Below are positions 35,446 to 44,342 of a stretch of DNA of 64,000 bases, piece after piece (within the stretch, counting starts at the first letter, position 1; the number at the start of each line of letters is the position of its first letter). The translations under genes were made by a program, and so were the position numbers. The notes beneath the pieces are model-generated. The model saw only the letters and a list, made by a program, of their open reading frames with translations. It made no database searches and had not been told where the DNA came from. Location: positions 1-64,000 of the forward strand of contig CAMFJL010000002.1 of assembly GCA_945957175.1 (NCBI GenBank). Reading direction: 5' to 3'. Source of the stretch: an uncultured Legionellales bacterium. GTDB lineage: Bacteria; Pseudomonadota; Gammaproteobacteria; UBA1113.

Positions 35446-36450
35446 ATGCCAGACAATAATGAAGGTATCGTATCAACAACAAGCATGACATTTGCTGCAA
35501 CTTCTTCTAGCACGCCAAGTACCCCTTCCATGCCATCACTAGCAGAAATAACTCAATTGTCTACAGCTATTGAACGTAGGAATTTGACAGAGCTTAAACG
35601 GCTCATTCAAGAAATTGTTGCTACTTATGGGAAAAGCGGGCTCGATAGGCAAAACAACAACGGTAAAACTCCCTTATTGTTGGCAGCTCAGCTGGGATGT
35701 ACAGAGGCTATTACATACCTGCTTGACCATGGCGCTGATGTGACACTTCAAGATAACGAGGGCAACATGCCCTTGCATTGGGCTATACGCAGTACGTTGT
35801 CACCGGAAGTAATATTGCGTCTTATTGCTGCTACCCATGCGCAAGGCGAGCTCGATAGGCAAGACAAGCATGGTCGGACCCCCTTCTTTTTGGCGATTCA
35901 GTGGGGATATACAGAGGCTATTGCATGCCTGCGTAACCATGGCGCTGATATGACACGTCAAGATAACGAGGGCCGCATGCCCTTGCATGCAGCTATACAG
36001 AATACGTTGCTACCGGAAACAGAATTGCAACATCTTATTAATGCTACCCAAGCGCAAGGCAAACTCGATGGGCAAGACAAGTATGGTCGGACCCCCTTAT
36101 TGTTGGCGATTCAATGGCAACGTACAGAAGCTATTGCATATCTGCGTGCGCATGGGGCCAATATCGATGTTACGCAAAAAACCGAGGAAAGAACCCCAGC
36201 TCATCGTCCCTTATCTCTGCGGTCACCTTTTCCATTATTCGGAGGGGACGCTTATTCTGCTTATCGAAAATATGCGCTAGACGACAGCCTCCCCCCCCCT
36301 TCAGATCTTGTGATATCTAAAGCAGCTGATAAAGTCCAAACGTTGACAGGTTCTAGCCTGTTTGCACAGATTCCAGTACAGGCCCCGGCACAGACGTCAG
36401 CACAGACGTCAGAGCTGTATATGCTGCTCGGATGCGATTTCGATTTGTGA
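35446..36450 (+). CDS. Ankyrin-repeat protein, candidate effector
   Basis: A 334-aa protein with a Ser/Thr/Pro-rich start (about 1-40), then about five to six ankyrin repeats (residues about 66-245), recognised by GKTPLLLAAQLGCTEAITYL, NMPLHWAI, RTPFFLAIQWGYTEAI, RMPLHAAI and RTPLLLAIQWQRTEAI. The C-terminal 80 residues have no recognised domain. The ankyrin part derives from a DNA unit of 210-213 bp (two ankyrin motifs each) present 2.5 times. A run of nine C (36291-36299) in the tail could cause slippage. There is no signal peptide. It lies next to an IS remnant. Ankyrin proteins are frequent type IV effectors in Legionella and Coxiella; secretion here is inference. Confidence 0.85.
   Translation: MPDNNEGIVSTTSMTFAATSSSTPSTPSMPSLAEITQLSTAIERRNLTELKRLIQEIVATYGKSGLDRQNNNGKTPLLLAAQLGCTEAITYLLDHGADVTLQDNEGNMPLHWAIRSTLSPEVILRLIAATHAQGELDRQDKHGRTPFFLAIQWGYTEAIACLRNHGADMTRQDNEGRMPLHAAIQNTLLPETELQHLINATQAQGKLDGQDKYGRTPLLLAIQWQRTEAIAYLRAHGANIDVTQKTEERTPAHRPLSLRSPFPLFGGDAYSAYRKYALDDSLPPPSDLVISKAADKVQTLTGSSLFAQIPVQAPAQTSAQTSELYMLLGCDFDL
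35641..36170 (+). repeat. Tandem 210/213-bp repeats inside the ankyrin gene
   Basis: Units begin at 35641, 35851 and 36064, each with CTCGATRGGCAARACAA followed by an ankyrin pair. The third unit is cut after about 107 bp. Copies two and three are nearly identical over their first 60 bases, which indicates recent in-frame duplication. Confidence 0.85.
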
Positions 36451-36762
36451 TGTTGAAAAGCTGATAGGTAACCATCATGTGAATATCGGCCGTATCGGGC
36501 ATCATCGTCATGGCTCGATTTATCGAGCTACTAGATTTATTGAGCTACTACGTAAATCGAAACATAGCGCTATTGAATTTATTGAATAAAAAATTTCTTA
36601 TATAAAGAATTAATTTCGTTTTATATAAAAATTGCCCCGTGATTAAAATATGCGCAGATTATAACAATCCGATAATCAATGCGACGTCATTCGGCTTATT
36701 TGAACCAGCCCCTATGACAATAAAGCCTTAAACAGACTGAAAATAATTATGCAAAAATGCGA
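36451..36762. other. 312-bp intergenic stretch
   Basis: AT-rich with one perfect hairpin GCTCGAT-tt-ATCGAGC (36513-36528) followed by an imperfect second copy. It may act as a terminator for the ankyrin gene, although no long T run follows. I see no gene here. Confidence 0.4.
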
Positions 36763-37647
36763 CTATGTTTCCAGCCCGGCTTCTCGTCTGACTATCTCAT
36801 AAATACTGCTCCAATCTTTATTTTCATAGCCATGCGCTAAAGCACTGATTTGTCTGCTCTTCACAAGATCAGCTAAATAAGGTGGAACGCCAACATCGGC
36901 TAAAGCCTTTTGAAAAATAGTCACATCTTTCATGCCACCTTTCATATCAAAATTCACATCATCAAAGTTTCGCTCTTTGATTTTATCAATGTAGCGTTTA
37001 AACGCAGGATGGCCATAAATATGGTGTAAATTTTTTTGGACAATCGCTAAATCTAAACCACTTTTTTCGGCAAAGACATAAAGTTCCGAGATTAACTCTA
37101 TGGTAGTGCATAGCGCATAATTGGTGCAAATTTTTAAGATAAGTGGTGCCTTGATATTTTCACCTAAATAAAAGGTAGATGCGGCAATCTTTTGCAGTAA
37201 AGATTCGCATAGTTGACTACACGCTTGTGTACCAGCAAAAAAAGCGGTTAATTCACCCGTGTAAGCCACTTTGGGTACGCCTAAGACTGTTGCTGCCATA
37301 TAATGACTACCGTACATTGTATGTGTTTTATCTAAGGCTATTGCCGTATCTGGTAACAAGGTGGCGGTGCTTAAGTGTATTGCGCCAGACTTCATGTATG
37401 CCGGTAAGCCTTCTGGGCTTAATACCATATCAAACATAGCTTGATCATCTAACAGGCAAGTTATCACTACATCAGCATGACTTACAGCCTCTTGTAGTGT
37501 TGCCGCTGTTTTAGCGCCTTTTTCGGCTAAACTGAGCATTTTTGCTTGCGTTCGATTGTAAACGGTGAGAGCTACCCCTTGTTCAAGTAATCGCGTTGCA
37601 ATCGCTGTGCCCATTTTTCCAAGGCCAATTAATGTGATGTTAGTCAT
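36763..37647 (-). CDS. NAD(P)-dependent beta-hydroxyacid dehydrogenase (3-hydroxyisobutyrate dehydrogenase family)
   Basis: A 294-aa cytoplasmic oxidoreductase. It has the Rossmann start ITLIGLGKMGTAIATRLLEQG, the NRT cofactor turn, HLSTATLLPDTA, and the catalytic Lys region in APLILKICTNYALC, where K170 is the likely catalytic residue. Family members act on 3-hydroxyisobutyrate, tartronate semialdehyde, glyoxylate or similar compounds. Valine catabolism would fit the leucine pathway at 19-25 kb, but substrate cannot be told from sequence. No operon partner is evident. Confidence 0.85.
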   Translation of the reverse strand: MTNITLIGLGKMGTAIATRLLEQGVALTVYNRTQAKMLSLAEKGAKTAATLQEAVSHADVVITCLLDDQAMFDMVLSPEGLPAYMKSGAIHLSTATLLPDTAIALDKTHTMYGSHYMAATVLGVPKVAYTGELTAFFAGTQACSQLCESLLQKIAASTFYLGENIKAPLILKICTNYALCTTIELISELYVFAEKSGLDLAIVQKNLHHIYGHPAFKRYIDKIKERNFDDVNFDMKGGMKDVTIFQKALADVGVPPYLADLVKSRQISALAHGYENKDWSSIYEIVRREAGLET

Positions 37648-37696
37648 AGTTGCTCCGTGAAAAAGACCGGCTTCAGCCAGGCCTTGATGTAGATAG

Positions 37697-37713
37697 AAAG
37701 ACGACGGGTATAC
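37697..37713. repeat. Short dispersed repeat end (D type)
   Basis: AAAGACGACGGGTATAC, the same end as the right border of the potD element, located 7 bases beyond the lolB stop. Confidence 0.5.
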
Positions 37714-37720
37714 AGTTAAG

Positions 37721-38323
37721 TTACTGATACTGCCATTGATTAACGATAACAGTCACCGTCAACTGTGGCTGGGTCAAGATGATCCGCGAGGGTAACACCG
37801 CGCTACCCGCCTGCGTATACGATTGATAAACAACTGTCCAGCCGGCTTGTTGCAATTGGGTCAGCTGACCATTGGGATTAGCATGGCTGCTGGTCACTGC
37901 TAAACCAGGTACGGGTATACCCCGTAACCAATAATATAAATCGCTGACAGGTAACTGCCAACCGGTTTGCTCTGCAACCAAAGCCTCGGGCGTTGCCGCT
38001 GATACCGTTTTACCTTGTGCGTTTTTGGCACTTACCCCGGTGGATGTTGCATGAATCGCAAGCGCGCCAATGCCCATAACCCCTTGTAGACGTAGATCAA
38101 ATGCTGTTTCACTATGCTGTTGCCAATCAAAGTGGGCACTGCTCGCCTGCTTACTATCGCGAAAGCCAACAATACCTGTCGCTTCCCAGCTTTTCCAGGC
38201 ACTAGCCTTTGGTGCTGCTTTCGTTTGCGGTGTTTGCATAGGACTACACGCTGTAAGCCAAACAACGCTCGCGGCAAGCAAAGTTATTTTGATAGATTGA
38301 GAAAATCGTATTGGCTGTATCAT
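37721..38323 (-). CDS. lolB: Outer-membrane lipoprotein receptor LolB
   Basis: Accepts lipoproteins from the periplasmic carrier LolA and inserts them into the outer membrane. From the ATG at 38323 it has 200 aa, with a lipoprotein signal peptide ending in the lipobox LTAC. The LolB fold is supported by the early WEATGIVGFRD, the hydrophobic QLPVSDLYYWLRGIPVPG motif and the C-terminal SRIILTQPQLTVTVIV. An ATG 18 codons upstream gives an atypical extension. E. coli lolB adjoins hemA/ispE; here that context is absent. Confidence 0.83.
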   Translation of the reverse strand: MIQPIRFSQSIKITLLAASVVWLTACSPMQTPQTKAAPKASAWKSWEATGIVGFRDSKQASSAHFDWQQHSETAFDLRLQGVMGIGALAIHATSTGVSAKNAQGKTVSAATPEALVAEQTGWQLPVSDLYYWLRGIPVPGLAVTSSHANPNGQLTQLQQAGWTVVYQSYTQAGSAVLPSRIILTQPQLTVTVIVNQWQYQ

Positions 38324-38355
38324 TGCGTTTCGTATCACCTTAAGTATTACCTGTA

Positions 38356-38543
38356 TATACCCAATGACATTCAACATGCGAGAAAATCACTGGTATACGC
38401 TTGTAGGGGCGACCCTTGTGGTCGCCCGAACATTGCTTGGGCAGCCACAAGGGCTGCCTTTACAACCGTCGTTTCGCGCATATGAAATCCGGTATAATAT
38501 GAGTAAAGCTAAGAAACTTGTATGTTGAAGTTAATTGGGTATA
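38356..38543. mobile_element. MITE-like element with inverted-repeat ends and B core
   Basis: A 188-bp unit. The left end at 38356 (TATACCCAAT, then TTCAACATGC) and the right end at 38520-38543 are inverted repeats agreeing at 20 of 24 positions. The interior has two hairpins: GGGCGACC-cttgt-GGTCGCCC (38407-38427) and GGCAGCC-acaag-GGCTGCC (38440-38458). It lies between lolB and yheT and encodes no protein. Confidence 0.7.
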
Positions 38544-38593
38544 GTGCGTATCTTCATTCATCCAACTATGTTAACACAAAAAAACGGCTCTTC

Positions 38594-39571
38594 TTAACCA
38601 TGAGGCATCACGGCTTGTAAAAAATGCTGGATGCGCTTTTCCAGCCAATAAATAGGTTTACCCGGCACGCGCCCACTCACAAAGCCGACATGTCCACCTG
38701 CCTTGGTCACTTCTATCGTGACAGATGGTGCTAGTGCTTCTGGTGGTGGAATCACCGCGGGTGTCATAAAAGGATCATCTTTGGCATGAATAATTAAGGT
38801 TGGGACGGTAATATGCTGCAAATAATGCAAGCTGTTTGATTGAATATAGTAATCTTTTGCATTTTCAAAACCATGCAAAGGCGCCGTAATAGTATTATCA
38901 AAATGCCAAATCGACTTCAGCTTAGATAGTGCTGCGAGAGAAATTGGTAATTTTTCTACGGGCACTCGTGTTGTAAACTTTTTATGTAGTTGAGCTTTGA
39001 GTTGTTTTAATAAATACCATTGATATAACTTAGCAAAACCTGTTGATAGTGTATTGGCGGCGACGCTCAGATCAAATGGTACAGACACAGCAACAGCAGC
39101 ACGCAATTGATAACTGTGTGAAGACTCACCCAACCACTTTAATAACACGTTACCACCAAGTGAATAACCTACAGCGACTAAAGGCAAATCTGGCTCTCGG
39201 GTTCGCAAATGGGTAACCAAAAAATCAAAATCTTGGGTATCTCCAGCATGATAACTTCTGGGCAAGCGATTAGGTTCATGACTTGCACCGCGAAAGTGCA
39301 TCACCACTGCTCGCCAGCCCATGTTATCAATTGTCTGAAGTACACTTCGAACATAATGGGAATCCACAGAGCCGCCAAGGCCGTGCAAAATAATCACCAA
39401 TGGGCATCCCTGCCTATCACGATGCAACCAAGCAACATCGATAAAATCACTATCCGGTAATTCAATACGCTCTTTTTGAATAGGTATAGACAAGCGCCGC
39501 CCGGCAAGCACACGCCATAATGTTTGCATATGACGATTAGGCAGCCACCAAGCAGGTTTAAATGGATGCAT
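38594..39571 (-). CDS. yheT: YheT-family alpha/beta hydrolase
   Basis: A 325-aa predicted esterase-type hydrolase. It has the family start FKPAWWLPNRHMQTLWR, the oxyanion HGLGGS, the nucleophile elbow VGYSLGGN, an Asp in HAKDDPFMTP and a final His in KAGGHVGFVSG, which gives a Ser-Asp-His triad. The physiological substrate of YheT is not established. It shares one base with the stop codon of ridA (TAATG), so the two are probably co-translated. Confidence 0.9.
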   Translation of the reverse strand: MHPFKPAWWLPNRHMQTLWRVLAGRRLSIPIQKERIELPDSDFIDVAWLHRDRQGCPLVIILHGLGGSVDSHYVRSVLQTIDNMGWRAVVMHFRGASHEPNRLPRSYHAGDTQDFDFLVTHLRTREPDLPLVAVGYSLGGNVLLKWLGESSHSYQLRAAVAVSVPFDLSVAANTLSTGFAKLYQWYLLKQLKAQLHKKFTTRVPVEKLPISLAALSKLKSIWHFDNTITAPLHGFENAKDYYIQSNSLHYLQHITVPTLIIHAKDDPFMTPAVIPPPEALAPSVTIEVTKAGGHVGFVSGRVPGKPIYWLEKRIQHFLQAVMPHG

Positions 39572-39978
39572 TAATTTGTCTGATGTAATATCATCACGGC
39601 TTCAGCTTCAACTAAAGCATGCATAGGCAAACTTGCAACCCCAACCGCGGCTCTTGCAGGATACGGTTGGCTAAACCAAGCACTCATGACTTGATTCACG
39701 GCAGCAAAATGACTTAAGTCCGTTAAATAGATATTTAGCTTAACAATATCTGCTAAACTACCGCCCGCCGCGTCACAAATGGCAGATAAATTCTCAAAGA
39801 CCTGGGTTAATTGCTCAGAAAAGTCTTGGCTTATCAATGTTTTTGTACCTGGCACCAAGGGAATTTGACCCGAAATATACACGGTATCATCGATGCGTAC
39901 AGCTTGAGAATAAGTACCAATGGCTTCCGGCGCTAAGCTGGTGTTGATAGTTTTGCGATGATGAATTTTATCTGACAT
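39571..39978 (-). CDS. ridA: RidA-family enamine/imine deaminase
   Basis: Hydrolyses reactive 2-aminoacrylate and other enamines released by PLP enzymes such as serine/threonine dehydratases. From the ATG at 39978, which has an AAAGAGG ribosome-binding site, it is 135 aa. Family patterns are [20 protein letters not shown] near the start and the substrate Arg in [13 protein letters not shown]. An upstream ATG adds ten atypical residues. It lies 10 bp after spoT, an arrangement common in gammaproteobacteria. Confidence 0.94.
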   Translation of the reverse strand: MSDKIHHRKTINTSLAPEAIGTYSQAVRIDDTVYISGQIPLVPGTKTLISQDFSEQLTQVFENLSAICDAAGGSLADIVKLNIYLTDLSHFAAVNQVMSAWFSQPYPARAAVGVASLPMHALVEAEAVMILHQTN

Positions 39979-39988
39979 AGACACCTCT

Positions 39989-42127
39989 TTATGTTTGTCG
40001 TCGTACAATCTTAGACGCTTCGGGAATTTTTCTCAGCGTCCGCAATAATGTGGCTAAATGTTGTCGATGCCGTACAGAAACCACCATGCTCACCGCACTG
40101 TAGTTACCATCACGCTCAGCCACCGTAATGTTATCAATATTGGCGTCAGCATTAGCGATAGCCAAGGTGAGTGCCGCGAGCACGCCTTTACGGTTCAATA
40201 ATTCCGCGTCAATCACGACAGGAAATGCGCCTTGCACATCAGGCTGCCAACTTAAATAAATCGCCCGTTCTGTTGCGCGTAATTTAGCAATATGTATGCA
40301 ATTTTGCGTATGTACAACAATACCTCGACCTGCATCGAGAACACCTAAAATGGGATCGCCAGGGATAGGATAACAGCACGTTGCAAACTGCACGACCATG
40401 CCTTCCGTACCTTCAATGAGCAAGGGTGTTTGTGATAACTGACTGGTTGCTTGCTGTTTTTCTTCGGCTTCTAAAGCCTCTTCATGCTTTTCAACAAAAG
40501 CTAAACGTCTCGCGACAACTAACGGTGATAAATGGCCAAGCCCTAATGTTTCTAATAATTCATCCATATTTTTCAAATGCGAATCATGGAGCACTTGATT
40601 CATGTTTGCTTTTGGAATATCTGCCAAACTTAAATTAAGCGTACTTAAGGCACGTTCAATAAGGCGCTTACCTAAATAAATGGATTCACTTTGCTTTTGA
40701 CGTTTGAGAAAATGACGAATAGCGCTACGGGCTTTTGCAGTAACAACAAAATTCAACCAGGTTGGATTCGGTTTAGCTGATGCTGAGGTAATAATTTCAA
40801 CCGTCTGGCCATTAATAAGCTGTGTGCTTAGGGGGGAAAGCCGTCTATCAATCTTAGCAGCGACAGCAGTATCACCAATATCTGTATGAATCGCATAAGC
40901 GAAATCAACTGCAGATGCCCCATTGGGAAGCTCTAAAATATTACCTTTCGGCGTAAAGACATAAACCTCATCCGGAAATAAGTCAATTTTGACATTCTCA
41001 ATAAACTCAATCGAGTTACCTGTGGATGATTGCATTTCTAATACGCGTTTAAGCCACTCTTGCGCGCGCACATGTGCCGGATTTTCTTCCGTTGTATCTG
41101 CTTTATATAACCAATGAGACGCAACACCGCTTTCAGCAAACGCTTCCATAGCCTCTGTGCGAATTTGAATTTCTAATGGTACGCCGTAGGGGCCAAATAA
41201 AGTTGTATGCAGGGATTGATAACCATTGGCTTTTGGAATGGCGATATAATCTTTAAATCGCTCTGGCACCGGCCTATAAAGGTTATGAACCGCGCCCAAC
41301 GCTCGATAACACGTATCGACTGAATCGACAATAATGCGAAAAGCATAAACATCCATAATCTCTGAAAATGGAATGTGTTTGTTTCTCATTTTTTTATAAA
41401 TACTAAATAGATGCTTTTCTCTACCCCATAACTTGACAGGTGGCATACCTGCATTAGCAAGTTTTTCTTTGAGCTTTGTTTCGATCTCATTAACAATTTC
41501 AAGGCGATTACCACGTGCTTTTTTAACTGCATTTTTTAATACGCGATAACGAAAAGGATAGAGTGTAGCAAAACCTAAATCTTCAAAGGCAATGCGAAAA
41601 GCATGCATACCGAGGCGATTAGCAATAGGGGCATAAATATCGAGCGTTTCACGTGCAATACGTCTTGCTTTATCAGGTCTTAAAGCACTCAAAGTGCTCA
41701 TGTTATGCAGGCGGTCAGCCAATTTAACGACAATCACGCGTAAATCTTTCGCCATGGCCAAAACCATTTTACGAAAGTTTTCGGCTTGCGCCTCGGCTTT
41801 GGATTCAAATTGAATTTGGGTAAGCTTGCTGACCCCATCGACCAAATTAGCAACAGACTCACCAAACTCGCGTATGAGTGTCGCTTTATCGACGCTGGTA
41901 TCTTCAATAACATCATGTAGCAGCGCAGCCATCAAACTATCTGGATCCATTTTTAATCCAGCCAAGATAGTCGCAACCGCAACAGGGTGAGTCACATAGT
42001 CTTCGCCTGTACTGCGCTTCTGTCCAGCATGCGCGGCTTCAGCAATATCGTAAGCATGGCGCACTTTGACCATGCTATCAGGGTCAAGATAGGTCGATAA
42101 CACTGCTTCTAGTGCTGAAAAGTGAGC
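39989..42127 (-). CDS. spoT: Bifunctional (p)ppGpp synthetase/hydrolase SpoT
   Basis: Makes and degrades the alarmone (p)ppGpp. From the ATG at 42127 (AAGGG site 5 bases upstream) it has 712 aa. The order is an HD hydrolase domain with [10 protein letters not shown] intact, a synthetase domain with [19 protein letters not shown], a TGS domain ([20 protein letters not shown]) and a C-terminal ACT domain (about 640-712). The RFKD form of the synthetase motif is that of bifunctional Rel/SpoT enzymes, unlike the acidic EXDD motif of RelA. Starvation signalling through SpoT controls the transmissive phase in Legionella. Operon order gmk-rpoZ-spoT-ridA is conserved, although a repeat separates rpoZ and spoT. 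Confidence 0.96.
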   Translation of the reverse strand, partial: AHFSALEAVLSTYLDPDSMVKVRHAYDIAEAAHAGQKRSTGEDYVTHPVAVATILAGLKMDPDSLMAALLHDVIEDTSVDKATLIREFGESVANLVDGVSKLTQIQFESKAEAQAENFRKMVLAMAKDLRVIVVKLADRLHNMSTLSALRPDKARRIARETLDIYAPIANRLGMHAFRIAFEDLGFATLYPFRYRVLKNAVKKARGNRLEIVNEIETKLKEKLANAGMPPVKLWGREKHLFSIYKKMRNKHIPFSEIMDVYAFRIIVDSVDTCYRALGAVHNLYRPVPERFKDYIAIPKANGYQSLHTTLFGPYGVPLEIQIRTEAMEAFAESGVASHWLYKADTTEENPAHVRAQEWLKRVLEMQSSTGNSIEFIENVKIDLFPDEVYVFTPKGNILELPNGASAVDFAYAIHTDIGDTAVAAKIDRRLSPLSTQLINGQTVEIITSASAKPNPTWLNFVVTAKARSAIRHFLKRQKQSESIYLGKRLIERALSTLNLSLADIPKANMNQVLHDSHLKNMDELLETLGLGHLSPLVVARRLAFVEKHEEALEAEEKQQATSQLSQTPLLIEGTEGMVVQFATCCYPIPGDPILGVLDAGRGIVVHTQNCIHIAKLRATERAIYLSWQPDVQGAFPVVIDAELLNRKGVLAALTLAIANADANIDNITVAERDGNYSAVSMVVSVRHRQHLATLLRTLRKIPEASKIVRRQT

Positions 42128-42182
42128 CATAAGATCCCTTTCATTTCCCATGCGGGTCTATACATTTTGAACCATCACGAGT

Positions 42183-42351
42183 GTATGCCCAAATAGCTTC
42201 AAAATTGCATATTTTATCATTGCTATGCGATGGTTTTTTTACCCCTCATCCGGCCTTCGGCCACCTTCTCCCGCAAGGGGAGAAGGGCATCTTTTGTACT
42301 TCAGTCGATGAAATCAAAAAAGTTGCAGATGAAAACACGAAGGGTACATAC
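42183..42351. mobile_element. MITE-like element between rpoZ and spoT
   Basis: About 169 bp. The left end is GTATGCCC followed by GCTTCAAAATTGC (42183-42209), and the right end is GGGTACATAC (42342-42351). It contains the GCTATGCGATGG segment, GGCC-ttc-GGCC (42252-42262) and CCTTCTCCC-gcaa-GGGGAGAAGG (42264-42286). The right end touches the last base of the rpoZ stop codon. It adds structured RNA inside an otherwise conserved operon. Confidence 0.7.
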
Positions 42352-42593
42352 TAAGACTCTTCAGTCTCCGCAAATGCCGCATTATTTTGCTCTAAGGTAT
42401 CGACCAATGCCATACTCATCTTGCCTGCAGCAATTTCACGTAACGCTAGTACGGTAGGCTTATCCCCGTCTTCATCCACTAATGGGTCTTGAGAGGTCAT
42501 CGCCAGCTGTCTAGCTCGTCTTGACGCCAAAAGGACTAATTCAAAACGATTATCGACATGATTTAAACAATCTTCAACAGTTACTCGCGCCAT
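42351..42593 (-). CDS. rpoZ: RNA polymerase omega subunit
   Basis: An 80-aa small subunit that helps assemble RNA polymerase and forms part of a ppGpp site in proteobacteria. It begins [20 protein letters not shown] and continues [11 protein letters not shown] and [14 protein letters not shown], as in known omega proteins. It lies between gmk and spoT. Confidence 0.97.
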   Translation of the reverse strand: MARVTVEDCLNHVDNRFELVLLASRRARQLAMTSQDPLVDEDGDKPTVLALREIAAGKMSMALVDTLEQNNAAFAETEES

Positions 42594-42631
42594 AATATTT
42601 ATTTACCCTACATACTTAAATTAATTGGACA

Positions 42632-43243
42632 TTATACCAGCAAATCTTGCAAAAGTGTGCCATGAACATGCAATTGTCGCTTACTCTTGAGACGCTCAGC
42701 TGCAATGATAGCTTGTAGCTCTGCCGCGGCTTGATCGAAGGACTCATTGACGATGATGTAATCATACTCATCGCAATGGGAGATCTCTGTAGTTGCTTGA
42801 CGCATCCGTCTTTCAATTACGCTTTCATCATCTTGACCGCGAGCACGCAAACGTTGCTCCAAGGCTGTAAGACTTGGTGGTAAAATATAGATGCTTATCG
42901 CCGTTGGAAAATTTTGTTTAATTTGCCTTGCGCCTTGCCAGTCAATTTCTAAAAGGACATCTATACCCTTAGTAAGTTCTTCTTCAACCCATACACGTGA
43001 GGTACCATAAAGATGACCAAATACATTGGCAGATTCTAAAAAATGCTGCTGCTGTTGCATGGACTCAAATTGTTCTTTATGAACAAAAAAATAATTATCA
43101 CCGTGTTTTTCACCACTACGTGGTGAACGTGTTGTATGCGATATCGATAAGCGCAAATGCGATGTCACTGCAAGTAGTGCATTCACTAAACTGGTTTTTC
43201 CACCACCAGAAGGCGAGGAAACGATATACAAAGTGCCTTGCAT
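42632..43243 (-). CDS. gmk: Guanylate kinase
   Basis: Phosphorylates GMP to GDP with ATP. The 203-aa sequence has the P-loop SSPSGGGKTSLV near residue 10, the GMP-binding SHTTRSPRSGE and DNYFFV, and LLEIDWQGARQIK. It is followed 38 bp later by rpoZ. Confidence 0.97.
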   Translation of the reverse strand: MQGTLYIVSSPSGGGKTSLVNALLAVTSHLRLSISHTTRSPRSGEKHGDNYFFVHKEQFESMQQQQHFLESANVFGHLYGTSRVWVEEELTKGIDVLLEIDWQGARQIKQNFPTAISIYILPPSLTALEQRLRARGQDDESVIERRMRQATTEISHCDEYDYIIVNESFDQAAAELQAIIAAERLKSKRQLHVHGTLLQDLLV

Positions 43244-43276
43244 ATGAGATCTCCCGGGCTTTAACCCAAAATAGGT

Positions 43277-43993
43277 TTAACCTAAGGTTTGACGCTGTAG
43301 TTCAAATAGCTCCGAAATACCCTTCTTTGCCATGCTAATCATTGCCATCAGTTGCTCTTCCGTAAAAGTGCCATGCTCAGCTGTCCCTTGCACTTCAATA
43401 AGTTGCCCTGCTTCATTCATAATCACATTCATATCAACATCGGCGGTGGAATCTTCTTGATAATCTAGGTCTAATATCACTTCCCCACCATGAATACCTA
43501 CAGATACTGCAGCAATTAAATGTTTAAAGGGATCGGTTTTTATTGCATTTTTTCGCTTTAAATGATAGATTGCGTCGATAAGTGCTACCATGCCACCCGT
43601 AATCGATGCTGTACGTGTGCCGCCATCAGCTTGAATAACGTCACAATCCATCGTAATGGTATTTTCACCTAAGGCATTTAAATTCACTGCTGCACGCAAA
43701 GAGCGTGCGATAAGACGCTGAATTTCTAGGGTTCGTCCGCCCTGCTTGCCTCTGCTCGCCTCTCTATCTGAGCGATCGTGTGTGGCACGTGGTAACATAC
43801 CATATTCAGCTGTTATCCAACCCTTACCTTGACCCTTCATAAATCGTGGCACGCCATCAACAACGCTAGCCGTACAAATCACTTTGGTATCACCAAACTC
43901 AACTAAGACAGAACCTTCAGCATGCTTCGTATAATGCCGGGTCAATTGGATATCGCGTAGATCGGATGGATTGCGGCCACTGGGTCGTTTCAT
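43277..43993 (-). CDS. rph: Ribonuclease PH
   Basis: Phosphorolytic 3' exonuclease that trims tRNA precursors. The 238-aa sequence carries the family patterns [36 protein letters not shown] and [18 protein letters not shown], and is full length (E. coli K-12's own copy is frameshifted). It lies 33 bp upstream of gmk and may start that operon. Confidence 0.97.
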   Translation of the reverse strand: MKRPSGRNPSDLRDIQLTRHYTKHAEGSVLVEFGDTKVICTASVVDGVPRFMKGQGKGWITAEYGMLPRATHDRSDREASRGKQGGRTLEIQRLIARSLRAAVNLNALGENTITMDCDVIQADGGTRTASITGGMVALIDAIYHLKRKNAIKTDPFKHLIAAVSVGIHGGEVILDLDYQEDSTADVDMNVIMNEAGQLIEVQGTAEHGTFTEEQLMAMISMAKKGISELFELQRQTLG

Positions 43994-44028
43994 TCTATTT
44001 TATTTCCTCATAATGAATGGCACATAGT

Positions 44029-44160
44029 ATATACCCATCCCTTTCAAGATGCGAATTTCTTGGTTTCGCTCATGTATGTACAAAAAATGGCATTCTCCTA
44101 CATATTTTGAAAGAACTTGAAAATGCACAAATGCTTACCTGTAGGGGTGGCCCTTATGTG
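44029..44160. repeat. Degenerate dispersed repeat (D end, B-like core)
   Basis: GTATATACCC at 44031 with TTTCAAGATGCG, then GTAGGGGTGGCCC near 44143. A second CTTTCAAAATATG-like stretch in inverted orientation lies near 44100. This occupies much of the 349-bp gap between rph and the ankyrin gene; no gene is seen there. Confidence 0.5.
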
Positions 44161-44251
44161 ATAAAAATACGTTAAAGTGCTAAATAAGATATTTTTTTGT
44201 CAAAATTCTGACGAGACATGGCATATCTCTATCACTCAGATTTTAATAGCA

Positions 44252-44278
44252 AACACACGCTTCATTTAAGCGTGTGTT
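44252..44278. terminator. Strong hairpin downstream of the large ankyrin gene
   Basis: AACACACGCTT and AAGCGTGTGTT form a perfect 11-bp stem with a five-base loop. Read on minus it is followed by TGCTATT, on plus by CGTTT. It is a likely terminator for the gene ending at 44343. Confidence 0.65.
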
Positions 44279-44342
44279 CGTTTAGAATGTCAACAAAATG
44301 CAAACATATGCATGATGACTATTGACGTATTTATAAAGATTA

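Noticed and set aside
5266..44160. CRISPR array
   Set aside because: Repeats recur at kilobase distances in both orientations with hairpins, not as short direct repeats with regular spacers, and no cas gene is present.
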